The notes below the pieces were generated by a model. The model had not been told where the DNA came from. It ran no database searches and worked only from the letters and a program-made list of their open reading frames with translations. A stretch of DNA of 64,000 nucleotides from Adiantum capillus-veneris (Eukaryota > Streptophyta > Polypodiopsida > Polypodiales > Pteridaceae): the NCBI GenBank assembly GCA_014529385.2, contig CM043942.1:57411340-57475339 (forward strand), given 5' to 3'. The position numbers and the translations under genes are program-made. Position 1 is the stretch's first letter; every line of letters starts with the position of its first letter. Positions 55,402 to 64,000 of this stretch are shown here, in pieces.

Positions 55402-58245
55402 TCTTAACACACAGGTCCTTAGAGTTAGAACCAAGTGGGATGATTAGCCCCTCACCGTTGTGAATGTGTATGGCCCCTACAATGAAAAGGGTAAAGCTAA
55501 GTTGTGGATGCATCTCAGGGATACTCTGATAGAAGGGGAGTGTCTGATGGTTGGAGATTTCAATATGGTAGAGGAGAGTAAGGACAAAACCGGTTCCACC
55601 AGTATGTTGGCTGGCACGAAAAAATCTAAATGATTGATCTTGTGTGGTAAGTGGGCTATGGTTGATTTGTGGGAGGTGGGCCCCTGGAACAATATGCCTG
55701 GGTTTACCTACACAAGGCTTGAGTATGCGTGCACTGCCTCCAGGCTTGACAGACGGTATTATTCTCACCAACCTGACTGGATCCCGTCAATGCTAGAGAT
55801 AAGAGAGGGCTGATCAAACCCATCCCCAAACACGTATGTTGCTCTCAATTTAAGCATTGGCCCCCTATTACAATGATGCGAGTGTCTTACAAAAGTATTG
55901 CCAAGGTAGTAGCCCTCAAACTAACTCCCTTGCTGAAACAGATCATATCTTCCCATAAGCATGGGTTCATTAAGGGAAGATCCTTTTTTTACAACATCTT
56001 GGCATAAATGGTGGACATAGAATACATAGACTCCACCAAGCAAGAGTGCATTATGCTATAGCTAGACCTTGATAATGCTTATGAAAAAATAACATGGTCA
56101 TATATAGAAGCTGTCATGGAAGCTTTAGGATTTGGGCCTCGCTTGTGTCGCCTCATTCGCACGTTGGGGACTGGCAAACAGTCAGAGCTCTTATTTTTTA
56201 ATAGAATTGTGGGATCCTTCGAGGTCAAAAGGTCTATTAAGCAGGGATGCCCCGTGGTCCCCCTTATCTTTGCCATTGAATCACATCCTCTCATCACGAT
56301 GCTCGCTAGTGCTGAGCGAGAGGAGTCAAAAGGCCTAACTTTTTCGGTCAATGAATAGCTCTTGGCAAAACTGTTCGTAGACGATTCGCTCCTCTTCTTG
56401 AAAGCATGCCCCCAGGTTGTCATGAAAGCTTTGGAGATTTCACAAAGGTTTGCTGTGGCCTCAGGTTTTAAGTGTAATATTGAGAAGTCAAGGCTGATCT
56501 TCCTGTCAAAAATGACTCCTTTGACCGTTTTGATTGGTCAAGTGAGATTGTCTCAAAAGGGAATACATTCAGACACTTCCCCCCCCCCCCCCCCCCCCGG
56601 GGGGGTTGATGTAACTCACAAACAAAGATTTCATTAGGTCCTTGCAAAAGTCGAAACAAAAATAAGAAGGTGGGAGTATGCTCTTCTCCCATTCTCGAGC
56701 TGGATTAAAGCGATTAATTCATTCATGCTCCCCTATATTTCCTTCACCAGCTCGCTTCTGTGTCACTGGAAAGAGTTCCTAAAACAAGAAAAAATATTTT
56801 TATGGAAAAAAAACACAAAATACTCTAGACCATGGCAGTGGGCCAGATGGGAGTCGGTCGCTCCACCAGTGGACTAAGGAGGTCTCGGAATTCTTAACCC
56901 AGTTGCCCATGCTAAGGCCCGCTGCACCAAATTTGTGGTCTCATTTGCTAAACAAGACCAAGCTTTGGCAATTATGACAAAGATATGCTAGATGCAACTA
57001 AACTTGGTTCAAAAGGTATTAGGTGGCATGATAAGCTCTTAGCCCTAACGTGGTCTACCCTAAGTGTGGGAGGCATCCCAAGGGAACTGGTAAGGAAGTG
57101 CAAAAGTGTAGCTGGGGTCCTAGAGTGGGAAGAAGAAACCAGGTACTTCAAAAAATCCATCTTGCATTGGTCCCCTTGGCTCTGAAAGTTGTAGGACCAC
57201 CACAAAGCCCCTATTGGATAGGAACTACCAAGAAAGTGAATAATAAGGGTCTAAATCAAATAGCTCCGTTTTGGTATGATAACGATAAGAGCTGGAAAAC
57301 CATTGACTTGCTAGAAACCCAGTATCAACTAAATGGATTTGAGATATTGTTAGTCAACAGAGTGATAAAAGAGCTTGACAATGTTGTAATGCCAATCTAT
57401 GAATGCGGATTTGAGTGGAATGCCTGGAGATGACCCAAAAGTAGTCTTTATTGGAGACCCCATTCTAAAGGCATATATCATGCAATTATGCATGAGAATA
57501 ATTGGTCCAGTCCCCTCAACAAAATATGGAAGAGAAAATGGCCAAAAGAATGGTGGGAGAAAGTTATGGAGAACATTTGGAAGCCAAAGTGGCCATAGTT
57601 TATGCAGATATTTCTATGGAAGTTAATGTGGCGTGCTCTACCAATGGGTGTAAAGATCCAAGAGAGAGGAATTGGGTCAGATCAATGCTTGGAGTGCATG
57701 ATAGCTAGTGAGGATCTAGCCCACCTATTCATGGAATGCCAGAGATAGGAGGCTTGCTAGGTAAAATTTGCAAGTGGGTGTCCAAAGGACATGGTATATC
57801 AGATTCTTCAAGATTGATATGTTCCTTGGTGGCTGGAAGTTGGGAAGTCCTTCCATTCTCATCTGCACTCAAAATGTCATGTATTGCTTCTTTCATTATA
57901 TGTCGCAGGCAAGGAACGGCCGTGTGTTTGAAGGCGATCTTAACGTGGCAAGCTATCAAAGATTATACAAGAAAGCACAGTGGTGATCTGTACGCTCATA
58001 TGCAACCAAGACTCGACTGACTGGTCTAGGGCTACCCATGCCATGTTGTTAACTTGCGATAAGTAAAGCCTAGTACTATAGTGCACCCTACTTTGCTAAG
58101 CCAATAAGCCTCGACGAGAGGTGATAGACATCCAACTTTTTTACTTGAGCACCTCAAGGTTCAGTTTGAGCTTGAGGTTAAATGTAATTTTATGCCATGC
58201 TTAATACAATTCACTCACAAATTGTGAGTTTTCTATTAAAAAAAA
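55402..58245 (+). pseudogene. LINE L7, diverged, 5'-truncated with an internal deletion
   Basis: The endonuclease (55460-55800) shows VVNVYGPYN, MVGDFNMVEES, GFTYTRLEYACTASRLDRRY. It then jumps directly to RT (GLIKPIPKHVCCSQFKHW), so the C-terminal endonuclease, the linker and the RT fingers are deleted. The RT has HGFIKGRSFFYNILA, then CAA rather than TAG before ECIML, LDLDNAYEKITW, QGCPVVPLIF and LFVDDSLLFLK. The connection and zf-RVT-like parts continue, with many shifts, to 58020. The 3' end has CTCACAAATTGTGAG (one base longer than the family palindrome) and an A run. It is clearly older or from a sister subfamily. Confidence 0.85.
56579..56605. repeat. C20-G7 homopolymer block in L7
   Basis: Twenty C followed by seven G, where the other LINE copies have GGGTGCCCCCTTGGGAGT. 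It shifts the RT frame. It could be real slippage or a sequencing or assembly error. Confidence 0.9.
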
Positions 58246-58360
58246 GGTGACACGCAAGTGCTAATAGCCCACCCACTCCTATTGTGATACTTCAAGGTAT
58301 GGTTGGGTTTTGTATTATTGTTGGTATGCCATAAGAACATCCAGTATCATTGCCACCTTG
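58246..58360. other. Right duplication of L7 and short spacer
   Basis: 58246-58259 matches 55388-55401. The rest shows no feature up to the Copia LTR. Confidence 0.5.
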
Positions 58361-58580
58361 TGTTGATGCGGAATGGATCAGTGGAGGTGTGTGCATGGAG
58401 ATGGAGAGAGCAAAGAGAGGGAGAGAGAATACACAGAGATTGGGGTGGAGATCCCAAATCCTCTCAATGTGAGAATGAGAGAGTGAACTCCTTATTCTCA
58501 TGTATATGAAAGAATAAGGAATAAGTGGGTGGCCAAACACGGGAAAATACGGGCACAAGGCACACCGTCTTTACCTAACA
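58361..58580 (-). mobile_element. Copia 3' LTR, 220 bp
   Basis: On the minus strand it begins TGTTAGG (58580) after a short purine-containing tract and ends CAACA (58361). The short length, TG...CA ends and TGTTAGG start are typical of plant Ty1/Copia LTRs. No second LTR is in the window. Confidence 0.6.
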
Positions 58581-58665
58581 ATCTTGCACTAAAGGCTGTG
58601 TGCCGATAAGTGGCGAGAAGACTAGACTACAACTAGTATGTACAAAAGGTGAGAGAAGATAACTC

Positions 58666-58998
58666 TCAACCTATGCCCACTGGCTCACTCCAAATACGTG
58701 AGTGCATCTGTAACCACTCTAGCATAAATGCAAGGTGTGTACCACTGGGGCTAGAGCCACAATGACACTCCTGCTGCTGCAGGTATGTAGTGAGAACCTG
58801 CAATGCTCCACTATGCACAATGCCAATGTCAGCCATCTCCGCACGACTGACAACTCTCATTGCAAATGCACCAACCGCATAAGCAAGATCAGGTCTCCAG
58901 ACCAAAATTTCAGACATGAGAGACCCAAAAGCTGGTGAAACATGCACTGTGTGCCAACCTATCGCTGTCAGCAACCTCAATGCCAAATGCATTTTCAT
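58666..58998 (-). pseudogene. Copia RNase H-region remnant
   Basis: The minus-strand frame includes SLMSEILVWRPDLAYAVGAFA and a following HSGALQVLTTYL, matching the block that joins RT to RNase H in Copia polyproteins (RPDIAYAV...HW.A..RILRYL). Integrase and RT proper are absent between this and 59150, so the element has a large internal deletion. Confidence 0.6.
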
Positions 58999-59149
58999 CA
59001 GGAATCACCTGAATATGCATCACAATGTCAGCACCAACTGGCAAAGGCATCTTCGCTGAGAAAGACTGCAAAACCAAAAAATCAGCCCCATTGCAATCAG
59101 CCTCAAACATGTCAGATGCATCATAAAACCATGCATCAGTCTCTGGTTC

Positions 59150-59928
59150 AAACTGACCAAGTTGTGCATCCCCAAAGATACGATGTCTCCACAAGACAAA
59201 TGCACAACCGGCTCTACATGTAGCACATCGGCAAAAGAGACATGTCACATCTCACGCTCCAAACATGGCTGCAAAAACACAGAGACTGCATCGTCTCGTG
59301 GGTAAGAAATGTGCAAAGGGTATACAAGACCACTCCTAGCACCTCTAGCTAGCACTAATGATCCCCTATGCATCACAAACGATTTCTCTTCAAGCAATAT
59401 ACAATGTCCACAACTTTGCAATTGACACACTGAAATCATGCTCTGATTGAGTCCTGGTACATAGAGTATATCACGTAGCGTAAGCAATGCATCGCTAGGT
59501 AAAGACCAGAAAATATCTCCAGCACCCTCTATATCAAATGCTGAACCATCAACAAACTGCACACAATCAAGTCTCCCACTAGAGAAAGAGAAAAACAAAT
59601 CACTACGAGGTGTCACGTGAAAAACTGCATGCTCGTCTAGGAGAAAATGTGTAGACAATGTGCTATCCCAAGACACAAAGTAGTCCAAAGGCAAGCTAGA
59701 CTCAAACGTGACATGCCCGTCACAAGCATCTCTAGCATCTCTCACACTAGCCTCATGCATTTGCCTCTTTCGTTGCCTCATACGCCTGAAGCAAAAACGC
59801 CTAATGTGCCCTGTGTGATCACAATGCCAACATCGCATGTATCGGAAACTACAAGATCGTCGTCTCCCATGAGTCATCACTGTAGACTCTAAATTGTCAA
59901 AATGTTTGCAACCATAAGTGAATGGCAA
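59150..59928 (-). pseudogene. Copia gag knuckle, protease region and pre-integrase domain
   Basis: The minus-strand frame 59928-59245 has the knuckle CWHCDHTGHIRRFC, then VSWDSTLSTHFLLDEHAVFHVTP (protease-like, the Asp-Ser/Thr-Gly site not clearly kept), LRDILYVPGLNQSMISVCQL, and GSLVLARGARSGLVYPLHIS. The next frame gives LWRHRIFGDAQLGQFE, a damaged LWHRRLGH pre-integrase block. Order and motifs are those of Ty1/Copia. Truncation follows below 59150. Confidence 0.8.
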
Positions 59929-60733
59929 AGAAACAAACTATGGTGAGAAATCTTGGGAGAAATCCGACAGAGTCTCTCCTATAAACTGAGCAAAAAACTC
60001 AAGTACAACTCAACCATAAACCATGCCAAATTGGCAACAAAGTGGAAGATCACTTGACCACTATATAATCATGAAACCCATGATGAATTGCATCAAAATC
60101 GATGCACACATATGCATAAACAACTCCACAATCTGCAAACTCTACAAGCATACAATCTGGGACAAACTGCTGAAACGAGCGTAAAGCGCATAACCATATA
60201 CACAAGTAGAGATCAAAGTGGCTCAAAACGCATCCCACAAGAGAAACTGGCAGCAAAATTCTGCAAAAACTTGTGAAACCTATGTGACAGCCTGTCTGTA
60301 GCCACACAAGCATATGCAATCCTCACTCCTGCGAAACACTAAATTGTGTCCAAGTTGTCAAAGTGAGAGTAAATACTCAATCACTATCAAAGTGGGAATA
60401 TATCGACCATTGTACAAGGTGGCATAACACTACAAACTTTTAAGACGCGGAAGAACGGACAGAGTTTCCTTTGCAAAATGAGCCAAAACTCAACGCGAAG
60501 TGCAAACCATAAAATTGCAGATAACTGCCAGAGTGGGAGTAAACCTCGACCACTATAGTCTCCGAAGGAGAACTCTAAATCATAAACCATAACACTAGCA
60601 TGCATATCTCTTCTAAAATACTAGTAGCATCCTACCACACTATCATCACATTCACTCTCTTGTACATGTACACTTGTGCTTCTAGTGATTCTTCTTCACC
60701 TTGGGATTTAGGAGGAATAGATTCAGTAATAGT
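59929..60733 (-). other. Probable Copia gag region and leader, unrecognisable
   Basis: It lies upstream of the knuckle on the minus strand, where gag is expected. Frames at 60050-60319 and 60387-60605 have no clear gag motif. The element boundary with the next gag remnant is between about 60610 and 60733; no 5' LTR was found. Confidence 0.3.
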
Positions 60734-62396
60734 TTACCTCTTTCTTTTTATGATATCTATAATTTCTTCATGAAACTGACTTTTAGCTGTGCCAAGAACT
60801 TCACCCAAGGTAAACTCAACTTTGCTATTCAAAATCCTTTCCTCCAACACCTGCTTTAAGTTTGTGGCAGATTCAATGTCAGATTGTAGTCTATATGTAG
60901 GGCCTTTTGGCTTTGCTTTTCCTTGCTCTTTCTTATTCAATGTAGATGCTTCCTCCATAGGAACCTCACAAGGAGGAGGCACCTATGGTGAAGCCTCATA
61001 AGAAGGTCATGGATCCTTTCTTCCTCCAGCTGTTGTGACCCTTTTCAAAGTAGAGGGACATGCATCTCCATTCTCACGTCTACGCTTCTCTTCCACAATT
61101 ACTTCATTGTTATGGCATTTTACAAGATAGGCATGCACTGATAAAGAGTCCATAGGATTGCCAAACTTGTTTTATGGCATATGCAATCACCAGATTCATG
61201 TAATACCTATTTAGCTACCTTCCCTTTTTTGGTTGATGCCACTACACACGGACACAAAATATTGACCTCCCAAAAGCATCTTGAGTAGACTTTAACCCTT
61301 TATTTTTAATTAGATCTATCTTTGCCCCATAGGTAGCAGATCCATTGCAGAGATGGCATGATTGGTTAGCATATCCTCCACTAACTTTTGCAAACCCCCT
61401 TTTCCAAAGTTAGTTCGTAACCGCATACCTGTCTCTTGCAAAGGGATCTTCCCATCCTTAAAAAACACAAGATTCCGTTTTAAGGCATCACTAAGGCCAT
61501 CACAATTCCTTCTGCCATGGTCTGTGCTATCACACCATATGCATTTGTGCACAAATCCTTCTTTGCTTTGGGATTTATATCCAGCAGCTTTTCCTTTCTC
61601 CTCAAGACTTGTCAAATTTAACTTCATTCTTGCATGCCCTTAACAAGCTCATAAAGCATAGAATTATCACCTTTTGGGCTCACAACAACAGGATTTGGCA
61701 GAATTTCAATTATGCTGGAGGTAAAAGTAGCACCATTCACCACAATCTTGTCCCTACAACGTTGCCTCTTAGCAAGCAATGAGATTGTATCTTCAACCCA
61801 TTTCCACTTAGCCTTTAGACCATGTTCTGCATTCTTATAATCAAGGAGTAGCTCTAAATTTTCTTAGAGCTCAAGACTTGTAGCTTGTTTTTCACTATCC
61901 AAAGTAGCTTTTTTTGTTCTTGACAGCTGAGCATAGTGCCACACAAACTTTCTCCATCAACAGTTCAGTGATGAAAGTTCTTCTTTTGGCTTTGCAACCC
62001 ATTCCAAGAAAGTTCGTTTTGTAACCCTTTTAGAGTCCTCCATGAAGTATCCCCCTTTAGGGATAATTTGAATCACTCCCAACCTCCTCCATGCTCCTCC
62101 CCGATTCCCCTTACATGATCTCTAATCTCAAGGACCACAACAAGCTCAAAGCTACGAATCATGTCCACCTCTAGAAATTGTTGTAGCTCCATCTCCCTCA
62201 CATAACCACAAAGATGCTTTGTGAAATATTTCCCTTTGAATTGGTTGATTTTTTTCACAATAAATTGAAGGTATTTGGCTAATGACACCCCCCTTCTTTT
62301 TGCAACATGTTGTTGTTACATAAACATAGCAAATGCTTGCAACATTTTCATTGTGCCTTGATCAAGGCGCATGTAGTATTTTTCTTGTTGATCCAT
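60734..62396 (-). pseudogene. Gypsy gag remnant with zinc knuckle and pre-protease region
   Basis: It starts on the minus strand at ATG 62396 (MDQQEKYYMRLDQGT) with a TAA after about 26 codons, then VSLAKYLQFIVKKINQFKGKY and further capsid-like helices in broken frames. The frame 61627-61316 has the knuckle CIWCDSTDHGRRNC followed by FKDGKIPLQETGMRLRTNFG. The frame 60982-60734 has YRLQSDIESATNLKQVLEERIL and VEFTLGEVLGTAKSQF, the segment that precedes the protease in a Gypsy lineage found in basal plants and fungi. No protease or pol remains. It is a lineage distinct from G1 and G2. Confidence 0.65.
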
Positions 62397-62613
62397 AGAT
62401 ATAATTATTTGTATTTAAATAGTTGAAAACAATATTTTGAATCCTCACCCGGGCTGCTTACATCGGGCTCACCAGAAAGTGTGTCAAAAAGTGTGCGGTC
62501 TAGCTGAGAATGTGCAGTACCTTGGGCTGTGAGAGTTTGTGATGAGAATCACAAACACTTTGTGCAAAAGTTCTTATGGAAAATCACTAAACCTCTTCCT
62601 AAATATGGTTTAA
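62397..62613 (-). other. Leader between LTR and gag remnant
   Basis: 217 bases between the LTR end and the gag ATG on the minus strand. No TGGTATCAGAGC-type primer site follows the LTR end, so it is uncertain whether the LTR belongs to this gag. Confidence 0.35.
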
Positions 62614-64000
62614 TGTAACATTTAATGCACTAGTAACTTGTGTGTAGCGGAAAATAGTGACAGAGTGAGCATTCCTTTAAGAGTAGATTCTTTATGAGCA
62701 TAAAGAGATTGCTCAATTGGAGATAGCAACATAACAATTACACCTAGCTAGCTTGGAAATGATATAACTTGAAAAGAGAAAGAAATAGAACAATTTACAA
62801 CAGTTGAGGATCGGATTTTCATGGAGCCGGTCCCCCTCCAAAAGGCTTTGTATTATAGCTTCTCCCATCAAGGGAGACTTTTGTACAATACAATTCTTTG
62901 TGTTCCTTCAATAACTAGCTAGTGCAATGAAGATGGAAGCTTCAAGCACTAAGCAACACTTGAAACACAACATTAATTCCTTGTTGGTCTCGGACCCAAG
63001 ACCTCACACACCTTCGAAGATGGTGAGAGCTAGCGAGGTATGAGAATAGATTGAGAGGAAAAAGAAGTACTCTTACGAGAAAGAAGTATTTCTCCTCACA
63101 TAATCACTCATAAAAGCTTATCATAGCTTAGTAATTAGCATGGATGAGGAGATGAGCATGCACTGAAGCTTGGTTCTTGGTTGGATTTGCATCACAAAGC
63201 CAAGAGTTGTTGGTGTAGGCTTCCCTTCTCCAAGCTTGGAGTAGATGATGAGCTTTCCATTAAATCTTGAGAAGGAGAGAGAGAGAGAGTCTTCTTGCTT
63301 CACACATGAGATTGTGTGAGTGTGTGTGTGATAATGCCTTGTAAAATTCAGCGCCCTCTCTCTCTTGGTCAACCCCTCTTGCTAATTACTCTTGCTAGCA
63401 CCCTATTGGTCCTTGCAGGGCTTAACCAATAGTAAATTAGGGGTAAAATTGATAGTCTTCTGACAAGTGTCCCTCTTTTCCCTTTTGTGAGAGCTTTAGG
63501 TAATTTAATTAATTAACTTAACTCTCTTTGGACCTTTTTATCTTCTGGCCAATAGGAATCAGGCAAGCCATTGGGCTGCTTGATGCTCATTGGACCCCTT
63601 GGGAGACTGCCCAATAGTCTTCTGGGAAGCTTAATTTTCATTGGTTCTTATCAAGTGTTTAAAAAATGAATTAAACTAGACTTACTCTAGCTTAATTCTC
63701 ATTGGTCCACCTCTATGTCCATCCAATAGGATTTGAGTACACCTTGTGGGAAACTGGGCTAGGGGACTGGCATGTGTCCACTATGACCTTTGTGTAAAGG
63801 GGAGCCTTTGAGAGTGTGTGTGTGTGTTTCTCTCTCATTCCCTACTAAAAGCGCTTGCCCCTTCCTATGTAGGAGCTTTGTTGACTTTTTGGTACACTCA
63901 CTAAGCATCCAATTTTTATTAAGCTTGGCCATTTGGACTTACCTTTGAATTTTAGAACCTTAGAATTCTGGAAGTCTTAATGGGCTGAACCTTAGGGTCC
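62614..64000 (-). mobile_element. LTR related to the G1 LTR, minus strand, continues past the window
   Basis: Reading from 64000 downward, blocks match the G1 LTR in order: the CA-repeat region counterpart near 63815, GAGAGAGAG, the ACCTTCGAAG block (63010), TGAAGC..TCCATCTTCATTG (62930), GGAGGGGGACCGGCTCCATG (62835), ATCC..TCCTCAACTGTTG (62805) and TTCCGCTAC near 62648. It ends in TTACA at 62614. It is much more diverged from either G1 LTR than they are from each other, so it is an older family member. Confidence 0.7.

Overview
The window looks like intergenic chromatin from a large, transposon-rich land-plant genome. The grounds are two Ty3/Gypsy elements that carry chromodomain-like C-termini and plant-typical primer binding sites (TGGTATCAGAGC, initiator tRNA-Met type), L1-type LINEs with a CCHC-knuckle ORF1, an endonuclease-RT ORF2 and a C-terminal zinc-binding zf-RVT-like domain, and a Copia remnant. 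I found no convincing host gene, tRNA, rRNA or CRISPR array. The species cannot be named from this sequence. Nearly every coding frame carries stops or frameshifts.

Layout. 1-4.05 kb: copy A (+) of an LTR element that encodes a long coiled-coil protein and shows no reverse transcriptase. 4.48-7.0 kb: 3' end of a Gypsy element, P1 (+), in which an aspartic protease follows the integrase. 7.0-10.8 kb: pieces of further LTR elements, with a gag-like frame. 10.8-14.3 kb: copy B (-) of the RT-less element, in inverted orientation to copy A. 15.0-16.85 kb: a second integrase-then-protease Gypsy remnant, P2 (-). 16.85-18.1 kb: LINE ORF1 fragment (-). 18.75-28.0 kb: LINE copies L2, L3 and L4 (+). 28.13-37.15 kb: complete Gypsy element G1 with both LTRs. 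37.15-44.67 kb: LINE L5 (the most complete copy) followed by L6, a LINE whose 5' part is inverted. 44.88-55.33 kb: Gypsy element G2, with 2.6-2.7 kb LTRs and an extra ORF upstream of gag that probably splices from the LTR. 55.4-58.2 kb: LINE L7. 58.36-60 kb: Copia remnant (-). 60.7-62.4 kb: Gypsy gag remnant (-). 62.6-64 kb: LTR related to that of G1 (-), running off the window.

The most notable points are: (1) the integrase-before-protease order, seen in two different remnants and, in P1, placed directly before a polypurine tract and LTR; (2) the inverted pair of RT-less LTR elements with a conserved coiled-coil protein; (3) a candidate spliced accessory ORF that starts inside the G2 LTR; (4) an amber codon shared at the same reverse-transcriptase position by three LINE copies; and (5) insertion footprints that let the history be read: LINE target-site duplications, two LINEs in one site, a twin-priming inversion, and a fold-back duplication in G2. 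All identities and boundaries were read by eye from the sequence.
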